64,000 nt of DNA. Origin: Auricularia sp. M13. Lineage: Eukaryota > Basidiomycota > Agaricomycetes > Auriculariales > Auriculariaceae. Positions 34,042-45,531 of this stretch are shown here, one piece after another. A program made the position numbers and the translations under genes. Position 1 is the stretch's first letter. Each line of letters starts with the position of its first letter. The DNA lies in the NCBI GenBank assembly GCA_037042915.1, contig CM073198.1, positions 3,720,001-3,784,000 on the forward strand, written 5' to 3'. The notes under the pieces are model-generated. The model ran no database searches. It worked only from the letters and a program-made list of their open reading frames with translations, and was not told where the DNA came from.

Positions 34042-36819
34042 GGGTGAGATGAGTGTGCTGGGTGATGACGAGGAGAGAGAGGAGTGCAAGAGGGGTCACC
34101 GCCACCGCTGTACCATCTACCTGCTCGAATATCTGACGTCATTTGCTGTCTGCACGCCCTGCCTCTCCGCTTTGCACACAATCCCAAGTTCCACACCGCG
34201 CCCCCGTCATCCCCGCCCAACGACCTCAGGAGGAACGGCCAACGGTTCTCCTGTCACGCTCTTCTCAGCCGGTATGCCCGCGCGCGCTCAGGAGATCCAG
34301 CTTTCTCACGCGACGGCGTCCATGCGAACCCAGTAAGCATGTAACTTACAAGCCTCGGGAGGCCTATCTGGGCGTGATGCTGCACGCTGCCGCGGATTCC
34401 TCACGTCCGGAGGGCGGCCTGGACCAGGCGTCGAGCATTCTAGGTCCTTCCCGACATCCCCATTGCCAACCCTCCGCCCCAGCCGGCAGATACATCAACG
34501 GGCCTGTCTGCCGGCGCGCGGTCAGTGTCCGCGCGTCCGACGACGGCCACAATATAGATTTTCGCCAGAGATCACGCTCTGTCCGCCCAGCGCTGTTTTC
34601 GCACAACTCCGGCACAACCCGATATGAGTCTTCCGCGTGTCCGTGATCAGCTCGGGACGCGTAGAATCTGCTCCCCGAACTCCATGCGTGCCTCATTTCT
34701 CGAGAGGAGCACTCGATTCTGCGCACTGCGCTGCTTGCCCGGGGCCGTAGACGCGCTTGCAGACTCCGCCCGATCGCTGCCCTGGCCCCACCTCATCAAC
34801 TCAAACACAGCACGTTCTTCCGCAGTGCCGTTAGGTAATCGGGACAATGGGCACAATCCTGCGACGATAGTGCGGCCCAGCTCAGCGTCGCCATAAGCAT
34901 CCCGGACAACTGTGCCGTTGCCGCGGAGTGCACTCAGGGGTTCGGTTCAACAGTCGCATTCGAGCCAAGCCCGCTGGTAGAAAGAGAGGGGCGAGTTATT
35001 CCGCGTCTATAATCGTTGCCTTTTTGGCGGATCCTCCGCGCCTGCCTGCTGAAATTATTGCTGCCGCAAAAGCAAGTTGCACGACGAATTGCTCCCGGCG
35101 GCCAGCGCGCCAGCCAAATTGGCTCCACAATTGCGAACGTAGGCGCTGACAGCAGTCTCGAGAAAACGACGTCATGGCCTACGCACGCGGCCATGTGTGC
35201 GAACTAACCTGGACTTGCAGCAATATGCAATATGGTGTGTGAAAGCTGGAGAGATGCGACTCCGAGGGTCGGAGAACATGAACAACGCATCCGCGGACTG
35301 CGATGTCGCCGCGCTGGGCAAGTTTTGCCACGAAAAAAGAGGTGCCTGCCTTCTTCTTCTCACGGCCGTTTCGTTTATCCCTCCACACTTTCTGGTAACG
35401 CAAGGCTACTAGTATTGGCCAGACTCAGGAGCGATATACATAGGGACTCGGATGACGACTCGGGAGAACATGCTAGACGCAACTTAATGCGATGCCAATG
35501 TAGCGCGTTTCGCAACTCTAAATCGTGATGGGCGACCACAGCAACGTTTGCACTTTGGACTAGCGACGGCTAGCTGTCGCCGAGAATCCCGCAGGCTAGC
35601 AGTATTAGGACGCGCGCCGCGCGCGCGGACTCGGAGGCGGGATTGTTTCGCAACACTGGCCAGCAGAGTGTCCACCGTGTGTTTCTCTTCGGGATCTATG
35701 ATTAATAGATGCACTAGTACAGGACTATCACCGCTCAACGCTCACACAACGCTCAACTTATGGCATCGCGGGGAACGCAACTTTTCATCAAAGGTTTCGC
35801 CTCGGATTTCTCGGAGAAACGATCAGTCCACAATGCGGTCCTCGAACAGGACATCCTGCACTTGTGGCTACGAGAGAGGCATCCACGTTGCCCTGTAATA
35901 TCGTTAAGGACTGGAAAAAGCAATTTCAAGATGTGTTAGCTTGCGTGTCAAGCGGTGCACCCCGGGTCGGACTCAGCAGCGACCACGATAGGGGCAAGGA
36001 TAGATGGGAAATTATCAGGCTTTAATGCAGGTTGGGATTAATGTGGCGAGAAGCCAAGCTGTTCGGCAAGGTTGGAGGCGGGCTTGACAGCTCAGCTCAA
36101 TTCGGCAGGTTTCGAGAGTAATTGCAGGGTGTTTACCTCCAGAATAACTCCTGAACTCGCCCCCACCAGATTTTCAGGGCTTTCATGCGCACGATATAGT
36201 CCACTGATTGGCTAGACAGATTTGCAGACTTTTTCCGAGGAGGATGAGGGATTCCGAGCTCCGACTCCGCGGCCGGTGATGCTTTTGCTCACGTACCCAC
36301 GCCCACACTGTTGTCACGGCACCGCTGCGCCCAGACTCGCCGAATTCAAGTCTTCTGCGCCGCTGCTATTTGCGACGCGTGAACGTCAGTATCCGTCTTC
36401 AGCGCCCGTCCTTGCGCGTTCTTGCCCGATGGCGACTCCGGTCAGCGCGCTAGCAACGCATCGCTTACTGTGCCAGCAGGTGGGCTTCGGGATCCAGCTG
36501 CTCGCGAACAAAACACCCTGCGAACCATACATCCCACCGTGCAATTACTGGCAGTCTAATCTTGGCCGGATTTTTGCCCTCCTGTCCTCCTGTGCAGTGT
36601 GATTGAAGGACTGGGAGATGACTTAGGTTTTGGGCAGATGGACGCCGGCCGTCCACGACTATATCTGCAGGCTTTATGGGAGCCGAACATATATGCGCGG
36701 TCTCCAGGGCCATCGCGGACTGGCGACTTCGTGTTCTTTGCGGTGCTACGGTGCGTCGGCGATGACGTAGCCGATGACCGACACCGTGACTCCGCACCCT
36801 CTCTCGGATCGCTTCAATC
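34042..36819. other. 2.8-kb stretch without recognisable genes
   Basis: Neither strand shows an ORF with family features or a convincing series of spliced exons. It should contain the promoter of the YTH gene at its left end and of kinase-like paralogue B at its right end. Composition is mixed with no long repeats seen. Confidence 0.4.
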
Positions 36820-38316
36820 ATGTCCATGTCGACTTCGTCGTGTTCAGATGAACCTTTGGTCAAGTTATCCAGGCCCGAGCGGTTTTGGAGCTTGAACTAC
36901 GACGTATTTCTCCAGCGCGGGTACAAGCTCCGGGAGCGCTACAGGCACGGCGCGATTGCGGAATTTACCAACCAAGTTGCGAACGCTGAAACTGACGAGG
37001 CAATGGAAGCCCTCGTCAAGGACGCTATAGAAGTCAAAGGCATTGTAGGGGACGTGGTGAGCCATTGCCTTGTCTGAAAATCAACCTATTCCTCGCACAC
37101 TCACGGCCTGAAGGATGACGACGGTCTGGTCTGGAAGGGCATAGATGCAACGAGGACGAGCGACGGTGCGCAGGTCTGGATCAAACGATCCCTTGTCCGG
37201 GACGTCAAGACTCTTGAACCTTCGCCTGAACTCCCTTTAAACCTGCTTCTTGCCTCACAGCAGGCTGCCGAGAACCATTGTCTGCCATTGTTGGATTATT
37301 TTACCGACCAGGCGGACGAGTCTTTGAAGCTGTCTCCGGACAGAGTTCATTGCATTTTCCTTGTGTTTCCGTGGGCTATGAACGCACGCGATCATCCGTG
37401 GCGCTTGGCTGCAGAAGCTATCGAGTTCGTGCGCCAGTTGATCGAGGTATGTGCTCGCCTTTTGAGGCGCCGAAACACTGGCTCACTGCCCGTCGCCAGG
37501 GACTAGTATTCCTGCATGAGCAAGGCATCGCGCATCGGTATGTCCTCTGCGGGCCCTGCATATCCAGACTGATGACGGTTCTAAGTGCAGTGACATCCAC
37601 GCGGGTAATATCCTCATGGACGTGCGATCGATCTTCCCGCAAGGCATTGATACTCGGCGTACCTTTATGGGCTGGACGAACTTTGAGGACCCATCCCTCT
37701 GTTTGGATCGCATCGAAGTCCCTGTCAAGTATTATTACATCGACTTCGAATTTGCCAATCGCTTCGACAGCGACGACCACACTGTAACCTGGCGCGCTGG
37801 CGTTCATGCGTTGCCAGAGGTCTTTGGCACGACGAACCCAACGCTTGAGCAGTTCTTGAACGCGCCTAAGGTTCGGTACGACGCCTTCGCTGGAGACGTC
37901 TGGCAGCTTGGCACGACTTTGCATCTCATGTTCGGCAAGGCGAGCAATCTGTGTCTGGGAAATAAAACGCCGACAATGCTGACATGCCATCGTAGAGCAT
38001 CCCATCGCTATGCCCGCTACTGCGCGCGATGACCCACCGACGGCCCGAGCAGCGTCCAACAGCGCGCGAGTGCTTGCTACAGTTCCATGCACTGACGGAC
38101 GAGTTGTCTCGCTGGGAATTGCTTTGGCCGGTCCTCGATGCATCCACTTGGAGGAGTGGAAGGCCCCGGCAGCGCGTCCTGGAGCTGGATTGCCTGCATT
38201 TCCGCGACTGGGCGCGTCTCGTTGTGAAGGCTCTCCGCCTCGGTCTTTGCAAGCCGGAGCAGATGGTGCACCTTCCGAGTCCGAAGGTGCAACTCTCGAG
38301 CTCGTCGAGCTCGTAG
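36820..38316 (+). CDS. Protein-kinase-like protein, paralogue B
   Basis: Starts at 36820 (or 36826) with MSMSTSSCSDEPLVKLSRP, then ERFWSLNYDVFLQRGYKLRERY. Exon 2 has DATRTSDGAQVWIKRSL and NHCLPLLDYFTDQADESL, followed by PWRLAAEAIEFVRQLIE at the exon end. The small exon GLVFLHEQGIAHR and the next exon DIHAGNILMDVRSIFPQG rebuild HRDxxxxN. The DFG position reads IDFEFANRF, so Gly is replaced by Glu. FAGDVWQLG and the C-terminal LDCLHFRDWARLVVKALRLGLCKPEQM follow, and the stop is at 38314-38316. The Phe-Glu change at DFG could lower or alter kinase activity. Otherwise it is intact and closest in layout to paralogues C and D downstream on the same strand. Confidence 0.78.
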
Positions 38317-38526
38317 CATCGGAGACCATGGGTCATCGATCCGCTCGGAGACTGTTGACTGGTGGGCTGTTCGACGCGGCGGGAGGTGTGCACTGTGAAT
38401 AAATGGCGTAATCGTGTGGCCCAACCCATCGCTGACCTTGTATGCAGTCATAGTGATGGTCGTAAATTTACAACATTCATTATCTTGCCAGTGTGTGCGA
38501 TAACCGCGGTGTCGAGGTCGGCTGCT

Positions 38527-39340
38527 ATGTCAAAGGCGCGCAGGAAGCCCTGCGGAGCTGGGCCTCCATATACGTCACCCACTTTTATCCCGACTTCCTT
38601 CGAAGAGTGGGGCGTCGGCCCTACAGACATAAAAGCTGGCCTAAATCGCGTCTTCGTCAATCCAAGCACTTTGCATCCTTCGCCCCTCCGTCGACTCCCG
38701 ATATCTCCAACAATCAGGCGCCGTACGCCGCGATCCAGAAACTGTCTATCGTGCTCCAGCGAGAATACGAAATGGTAGTAAGTTGAGCAGATACCCGGCG
38801 ATAGCGGCAGATTGACTTGAAGCAACAGTCACTGACTCCACTAACCGACCTCACATACAACAACGCAAAGAAGGGCCTTGCTCTTGCCTGTGACCAACGC
38901 GATGCAGACAAACGCCTCGACAAGATCGACCAAAACATGCATAACCGAGGTCTTCCGACGCCGCCTGCTGTTGCCGAGGCCAAGCAAGACTTCCAGCGAG
39001 CTGACGAACTGTTGGGGTCCGCTCTCGCCCATGGGGACCACGCCGAGAACGCGAGAGGCCACAACCCGATTTCGCAGGTTCGGCACACGCTCGCGGAGAC
39101 GTCTGACTTGAAACAAACGATTGACAAGAAGCTAGTGAGTACACAGGCGTTCCTGTGGGTTTCCGAGTCTTATGGTTTCCTTAGCGCGGCGACGCCGCCA
39201 CAGATCGTGCTGTCCTGCTTTCAAGGGAAATGCACAACTACGATCCGGAGACTGACAGTGAGTTGCATGCTAATGACCGGAAAATGCGTCTCAACGCGCT
39301 GTGCAGAGCCCGTGAGGTGAATATCCCGAGGCGGCAGTAA
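38527..39340 (+). CDS. Small coiled-coil protein paired with kinase-like gene, second copy
   Basis: Best-supported exon at about 38817-39132: DLTYNNAKKGLALACDQRD, then MHNRGLPTPPAVAEAKQDF, QRADELLGSALAHGDHAEN, ending KKL at a GTGAGT donor. The next exon, after an acceptor TTTCAAG near 39227, reads EMHNYDPETDSELHAND and NALCRAREVNIPRRQ, with stop TAA at 39338-39340. Upstream coding (MSKARRKPCGAGPPYTSPT, then PYAAIQKLSIVLQREYEM) is probable, but the first splice join is uncertain. It is the paralogue of the gene at 9947-10386 and lies about 320 bp before kinase-like paralogue C in the same direction. No known domain. Confidence 0.5.
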
Positions 39341-39656
39341 ATATCCTTTCTACGCGTCCTCATGACTTTGACTTCGAATTGTTCTTGTAGTTTGCACGCA
39401 TTCTTTCGTGTACGCGGTGTCAGTTCCCGAGAATGAGCCACAGACTATCATTCGGTAAGGAAGAACAAATCAAGTCTTTTAGTTAGTACCGAGCATAAAA
39501 TTCATATTGTGACCCTGGACTCCAAGAAACACAATCAGGGGGCGTGGCGGAGTGTGATTAAGGAGGAACTTGCTGTAGAAAACCGCCGACTGTTGAGCCG
39601 GTTGAAGCGTGACGTCTTGAATGGAACTCCGCAGCCAATATCTTCCCTCATCATTC

Positions 39657-41666
39657 ATGTTCGAGCCCTCAGACCCACTCGAGGAACGCCAATTTAATCT
39701 CTCCAGGGCCGAACGGCTGTGGAGCTTGAACTACGACCTCTTTCTTCAGCGCGGCTACAAACTTCGCGAGCGCTACAGGGAAGGAGCGATCGCCGAGTTT
39801 GTGAGCAACGCCTACAATGCAGCCACAGACGAGGAGGGACAAGCGATATGCGAAGATGCAATCTATGTTAGACGTCTCCTCGACGTTGCGGTGCGCTATC
39901 TCCGATACCTGCATATCGACCAAGCTCATACCGAGAAGGACGAAGATTCTATGACCGCCAAGGGCATGGACGCTACTAGGATATCAGACGGCGCCCAGAT
40001 CTGGATCAAATGCATCCTTCTCAAAGGCTCCGAGACTGCCGAAACTTCTTCCGAACTTGCATTGAACATATTGCTTGCTTCGCAGGAGGTGGCTGAAAAT
40101 CACTGTCTGCCCATGTTGGATTATTTCACCGACCAGACCGAGGCGGCTATGGAGTTCACCGGCGGATTGCGTTACATCTTTCTTGTATTACCTTGGGCCA
40201 TGAACGCAGATGAACACCCATGGCGATTGGCAGCAGAGGCTATCGAATTCGTCCGCCAGATGATCGAGGTGCGTGCATCCATGGTCATAGAAGCAACATA
40301 CTTGCTGACTGCCAATTTCATAGGGACTAGTATTCCTTAAGGCTCCAACCCTTTACATTACCTTTACTCTGGAGCATAATGTAATTGGAAATGGTAATGT
40401 AAAGGGTAATGACTAGTTATAACTAGTTATATCATGCACTGCGGATCCCACTGCTGAGACAAGGGATGGGCAGTTCTGGGATCATGAGGAACACTGAACA
40501 GTCGCATGTACAGTGCTTTATCACCATCCTTAGGGGGTTATAGTGCTCACTTAATGCTCAGGACATGTCCCAGGGTCCGATGTGGATCCGGAAGGTAAAA
40601 TGTAACAGCACCTGCAACCAGGAAAGCTTATCCCACACTCCTCAAGTGCTATATCACAGTCTGTAAACACTGCCTATTACCTATGGAAGATATCTCAGCC
40701 ACTCATTAGAGTCCAGGAACAACCTATGGTGAGCCTGTAGGCGGTCAATAATCACAACTTGATATAACCAGTTATAATCAGTTACACTGAAATTTCATGA
40801 ATGTGTAATGTAAAGATAATGGGTAATGGGTGATAACCCATTATAAAGGGTATTTAAAGGAAAGGGTTGGAGCCTTAGTATTCCTACATGACCAGGGCAT
40901 TGCACATCGGTTCGTCCTGAGCGTTCCGCGCCCTCCAAAGCTGTTGACACCTTCAAAGCGATATCCATTCGCATAATATCCTGCTGAATCCGCGCCCTAT
41001 TTTCCCACAGGGCATAGATACTCGTCGTGCTTTTATCGGATGGACGAACTTCGAAGACCCGTCTCTTTGCTTGGATCGCATCGAAGTGCCAGTCAAGTAT
41101 CATTACATCGACTTTGGACTGTCGACTCGCTTTGACAATGATGTCCACCTGGTGACATGGCGCGCTGGCATGCATAAACTACCTGAGGTGTTCGGCACAA
41201 CGAACCCCACGCTTGAACAGCTCATCAACCCAATCAAGATTCAGTACGACGCCTTCGCTGGGGACATCTGGCAGCTTGGCACGACTTTGCACCTGATGTT
41301 TGGAAAGGTAAGCTATCATCTGTGGATATGCTGCTGCCTGCGCTGACAACGGTGTAGAGCATTCCATCGCTGTGTCCCTTATTGCGCGCGATGACCGACA
41401 GACGCCCCGAGGATCGTCCCACGGCACGCGAGTGCCTGGTCCAATTCCATTCACTGACCGATGGTTTATCGCGATGGCACCTGCTCTGGCCTGTCCTCGA
41501 CGCATCTCCTTGGAGAAACGGCCGGACCCCCAGACGTGTCCTCGAGTTGGATTGTCTGCATTTTCGCGATTGGGCGCGTCTCGTCATGAAGGCGATTCGC
41601 CTTGGCTTGTGCAAGCCCGAGCACATGAAGCATCTCCCGCCGGACATTGCAAACCAGAGCACGTGA
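39657..41666 (+). pseudogene. Protein-kinase-like protein, paralogue C, exon interrupted by a MITE
   Basis: The start at 39657 gives MFEPSDPLEERQFNLS, then AERLWSLNYDLFLQRGYKLRERY (an earlier ATG at 39621 is in frame). Exon 2 carries DATRISDGAQIWIKCILL, NHCLPMLDYFTDQTEAAM, and HPWRLAAEAIEFVRQMIE. The short exon that should encode GLVFLHDQGIAHR is cut after GLVF by a 540-bp insertion at 40338-40877; reading through gives a stop at its second base triplet. Beyond it the gene continues: DIHSHNILLNPRPIFPQG, YHYIDFGLSTRFDND, FAGDIWQLG, SIPSLCPLLRAMTDRRPED, and the LDCLHFRDWARLVMKAIRLGLCKPEHM tail, stop at 41666. Catalytic residues are otherwise intact, so inactivation looks recent unless the insert is spliced out. 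Confidence 0.75.
40338..40877. mobile_element. hAT-type non-autonomous element (MITE), 540 bp
   Basis: Terminal inverted repeats begin TAAGGCTCCAACCCTTT at the left and end AAAGGGTTGGAGCCTTA at the right. The insertion is flanked by an 8-bp direct repeat, GTATTCCT (40330-40337 and 40878-40885). The 8-bp duplication and the T-A-R-N-G start match the hAT superfamily. No coding capacity is present. The inside also has imperfect mirror-like segments near both ends (GGTAATGTAAAGGGTAATG and GTAATGTAAAGATAATGG). Confidence 0.9.
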
Positions 41667-41813
41667 CATGAAATGTCTCCCGCACGTGTAAACTCTTAGC
41701 CCGAATTTGTTTGTATGAGCTGTCAAACCAGCATCAAATAGATCATAAAATATCCCGTTAGATGCAGCTTCCCGTACTTAGTCTGCAGTTGTATTGATCT
41801 TTCCTTACAAATA

Positions 41814-42104
41814 TCATGCGCCACGCCAGCTGATACCACGTCTGGGCTCGTGCCCGACAGACATGCCCGCAACGTTCTCCCGGCTCTCCATCATATTGCA
41901 AGCCAAGCACCAGGCGGCAAGACGCGCGCTTTTACGGTCGTCAAGCGCGTCAAGTCCGAGCTCGGGAAGAATCGGGAACGCAGTGAAGACAATGAGGACG
42001 AGGTCGTTGGAACGCGCCGGGTGGCGCTCGTACAGAGAGGCGGCGTTGCCGGCAAGAAAGTAGCAAGCAAGGAGATGAAGTGGCAAAAGGCGCAGTCAGG
42101 ATAA
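41814..42104 (+). pseudogene. Truncated copy of the TMA23-like gene
   Basis: From ATGCGCCACGCCAG the sequence follows 44576-44830 closely (shared blocks CTCGTGCCCGACAG, CTCCCGGCTCTCCATCAT, CAAGTCCGAG, GAAGACAATGAGGACGAGG), but it lacks about 20 bp where the parent has CGCGGGCCCGTC and has other small gaps. The frame MPDRHARNVLPALHHIASQ is shifted from the parent PDSDAPATSSRLSIMSQAK. The G-patch exon and the 3' Lys-rich region are absent. It lies after paralogue C just as the intact gene lies after paralogue D, pointing to a tandem block duplication. Confidence 0.75.
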
Positions 42105-42242
42105 AATATTGTATAATCCTGCTTAAAAATTTAATGAATGGACGCATGGCACTCCAAGAGCAAGTAAGGTGACGTTTGCTTAAGTAAGGATATGATGACA
42201 TGCTTACTCTCAACTCCGCATAGCTGCTCGTCGCTCGAAGCC

Positions 42243-43689
42243 ATGTCGACCGAACTGGACTTGCTCACCCTTTCCCGATCTGAGCAGTTCTGGAGTTTCA
42301 ACTACGATGCCCTGATTCAGCGCGGCTACCGACTTCGCGAGCGCTTCAGAAAAGGAGCGATTGCTGACTTCGAGAGCCAGACTGCGGACACCATTGAGGA
42401 GGCTCAAGCAATTGTTGACGACGCCTCCAGAAAAGGACTATTCGACGTTCCGGTTCGATTTCTTTCTTTCTACATAATATCATTTGCAAGCTCATACTAA
42501 ACAGGACGACGATGACCTGGTTATCAAGGGAATGGATGCCACGAGGACGAGAGACGGCGCTCAGGTCTGGATCAAATGCTACAGGCTGAATGATCCGGCC
42601 ATGTCGGAGACACCGTCTGAACTCACTCTGAACCTGTTGCTCTCTTCGCAGCAAATGGTTGAAAATCACTGTCTGCCTTTGCTGGATTTTTTTACAGATC
42701 AGACTGAGGCGGCCTTGGCGTTCACTCACGGTTGTCGTTGCGTCTTCATGGTTTTTCCTTGGGCCATGAATGCGTATGAACACCCATGGCGATTGGCAGC
42801 AGAGGCTATCGAGTTCGTGCGCCAATTGATCGAGGTACATCCAATCCAGTCATGACAGGAATGATCGCATAGGTACACACTCGGCATCTAACAGGGCTTG
42901 ATATTCCTGCATGATCAAGGTATTGCACATCGGTATGTCAACAGCACGCACGGCATATCTCAGCAGCTGACCGTTTCACAGTGACATCCATGCGTGCAAT
43001 ATCGTCATGGATGTCCGCTCGATCTTTCCGCGAGGCATTGATAGTCGTCGTGCATTTAGTGCCATGAGGAATTTCGAAGATCCGTCCCTCTGCCTGGACC
43101 GCATCGAAGTTCCAGTCACGTACTATTATATCGACCTCGGACTTGCGACTCGCTTTGACAGCGATGACCACACAGTGACATGGACGGAGGGCATGCACAA
43201 ACTACCGGAAATGTTCGGGACGACGTACCCAACACATGAACAGATCTGGAATCCGCCCAACGTTCGGTACGACGCGTTCGCTGGGGACATCTGGCAGCTC
43301 GGTCTGACCCTGCATCTCATGTTCGGAAAGGCAAGCAACGATTGCAACTCGGGATCAAGGGTACTGACGAACCTTGGCAGAGTATCCCTTCGCTTTGCCC
43401 ATTGCTGCGCGCGATGACCGACAGACGTCCCGAAAATCGACCCACAGCGCACCAATGCCTACAACATTTTCACGCGCTGATCAATGGCTTGTCACGCTGG
43501 GAGCTGCTTTGGCCTGTCCTCGATGCATCTCCCTGGAGAAGGGCACAAGATGCCAAGTCCATTCTCGAGCTAGATTGCTTGCACTTCCGCGACTGGGCGC
43601 GTCTCGTCGTGAAGGCGCTTCGCCTCGGCTTGTGCAAGCCCGAGCAGATGAAGCATCTCCCGCAGGACGCCGCAAATCCAAGTAGGTGA
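42243..43689 (+). CDS. Protein-kinase-like protein, paralogue D
   Basis: Starts at 42243 with MSTELDLLTLSRSEQFWSF, then NYDALIQRGYRLRERF. Exon 2 contains DATRTRDGAQVWIKCYRL, NHCLPLLDFFTDQTEAALAF and HPWRLAAEAIEFVRQLIE. The short exon reads GLIFLHDQGIAHR and the next DIHACNIVMDVRSIFPRG, giving the HRDxxxxN loop. The DFG position is YYIDLGLATRF (DLG, a tolerated variant), then FAGDIWQLG, SIPSLCPLLRAMTDRRPEN, and LDCLHFRDWARLVVKALRLG before the stop at 43687-43689. All exons are open; likely functional. The end KHLPQDAANPSR is nearly the same as that of paralogue A, so A and D are probably closest relatives. Confidence 0.8.
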
Positions 43690-44129
43690 AGCATCTCCCG
43701 CAAAGCACTGTGGGCCTTAGCAGACGACTGGGAACTTGAAACCGTCTTCGGCATGTGTCGACTGCTAGTCCCATTTCGCTTCCCAGAAATCCAAGAAATC
43801 CATGTGACAGCAGAGCAGTAGCGCCGATTGTGTTGCCAGAGGGGCGCGCGCAAAGAGTCGCGTATCCAGTAACCCCTTTGAGAGCGTTGTATCACAGAGC
43901 AGAGCACTCGCAAGTCGCAAGATGCGAAGGGCGCGTAAAAGAACCAAGACACGCGAAGTTCGTCGCAACTTGGCGGATTCGGGCTTGCAGCAGGGAGAGG
44001 AGCATAGCAATATCAGCCAGGCGATGAGCCGAGATGGTCACAGAGGCCAAAAATTTTGTGGACTCGGAAAGCAGAAGCATATCCGGCAACCCCCGGCATG
44101 CCTCCCATCCTTTCCTTCATTCTGCCAGG
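43690..44129. repeat. TMA23 upstream region containing the duplicated block 43910-44086
   Basis: Inverse copy of 7121-7290. It lies between the 3' end of paralogue D and the start of the TMA23-like gene, so it includes the promoter of that gene. The conserved part on the minus strand contains CGAACTTCGCGTGTCTTGG, compared with CGAATTTTGCGTTATCGGG in the other copy. Confidence 0.55.
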
Positions 44130-45166
44130 ATGCTGGACGTAGCTGGCCATTTGTCCTCCTTCGGCTGGAAAGGAAAGGGCACGGCGCTGCGCGAAGGCGC
44201 TATTACGCGCCCGTTGCTCGTCTCCCAGAAAAAGTCGCTCTCTGGCCTGGGCAAGGACCGCGACGAGGCGTATCCCTTCTGGGACCAGTGCGTGCGCTCA
44301 GCAGCTCGTGTGTTCGTATACTAAGAGGAGCCAGTGTCTTTGCGGCTGCAGCTAAGACTATTACGATCAAGATTGCAGGCTCGGATGACGGGCAGTCTCA
44401 ATCTTCCGTGCGTCTCATCTCATCGTTCTTCCTCCTATCTCCCGCTCACTGATTCACCTAATTGAACTATTAATTCATCCAGGACGACGATGATGGAAGC
44501 TCAAAACTCCCGGCAGCGGGTCCCATCGCACGCACAAAAACGGGCATAATCTCCAATCGTCGACCGACCTCGACATGCGCCACGCCAGGCGACACCACGC
44601 CCGAACTCGTGCCCGACAGCGACGCGCCCGCAACGTCCTCCCGGCTCTCCATCATGTCGCAGGCCAAACGCGAGGCGGCCAAACGCGCGCTCTACGCGCG
44701 CTTTTACCGCGGGCCCGTCATCAAGTCCGAGATCGACGCTGAGCTCAAGGAACCCGCGAAGAAGAAGCGGAAACACCGTGAAGACGAGGACGAGGACGAC
44801 GATAGCGTCGGAACGCACTGGCGGACGCTCGCGGCTGCCGTGACGGCGCCGGTCGCTCCGAATTCGACGACGGATGGGCATGAACGGGACGCCGACAAGG
44901 CTGCTCGGAAGCTCGCCAGAGCTGAACGCAAGGCTGCGCGCGCCGAACGCAGGGCATTGCGCGCTGCTAAACGCGAGGCTAAGCGGTCGAAGGAGGAAAA
45001 GAAGGCGAAGAAGAAGAGCAAAGAGGTTGAGGTCGCTCAGGCATTCCAGCCTGCCGTCGACGACTCGGGCAAAACAAAGAAAAAGCGGGCCGCAAGTGCA
45101 GCGGACGATGCTGTTCCCGAGGTCGACAAGCCTAGGAAAAAGAAGAAGCAGAAAACTGAGGAGTAA
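44130..45166 (+). CDS. TMA23: TMA23-like G-patch nucleolar protein
   Basis: The start at 44130 gives MLDVAGHLSSFGWKGKGTAL followed by REGAITRPLLVSQKKSLSGLG, the short G-patch-like N-terminus of TMA23 proteins, ending near YPFWD. The intron at about 44287-44334 joins to VFAAAAKTITIKIAGSDD; the second, at about 44407-44481, joins to DDDDGSSKLPAAG. The long last exon has SRLSIMSQAKREAAKRAL and a very Lys/Arg/Glu-rich C-terminus (AERKAARAERRALRAAKRE, KKKRAASAADD) suited to nucleolar targeting. The stop is at 45164-45166. TMA23 functions in 40S ribosome biogenesis in yeast. The intact copy here is the source of the fragment at 41814-42104. Confidence 0.75.
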
Positions 45167-45531
45167 TGTCCTGTTTTGTTCTATTCTGTCGGTAGGAGCA
45201 TGTAGCTATATTTTCCGAATCATGGCGCCGCTTGTGCAAGCGCGCTAGGCTGCTCAACTCAGCATATCCTGTTGCGCTTCTCATCTCACCATGCGTTTCT
45301 CGATTATGGGCGGAACATCTTGGCTCGGAAGGTGAGCAAGCACTTCAGCCGCCTGGACGCAAGTGAACTACATATTCGTTAACAACCGTTCATTTCAATT
45401 GATGTGGAGGGTAGTACATTTCATGGACAGTAGCGTGTGACAAAAAGGGTTCACTGGTGGAAAAGAGGAGAAAGCGGACAGCGACAGCAGCCAAGAGCAT
45501 ACGTGCACGGAAAGCCACAGCCAGCAGAAGA
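45167..45531. terminator. Convergent 3' region between TMA23-like and VWA genes
   Basis: Two genes end facing each other. AT-rich signals such as TGTAGCTATATTTTCC near 45205 may serve 3' end formation. No further gene is seen. Confidence 0.35.
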
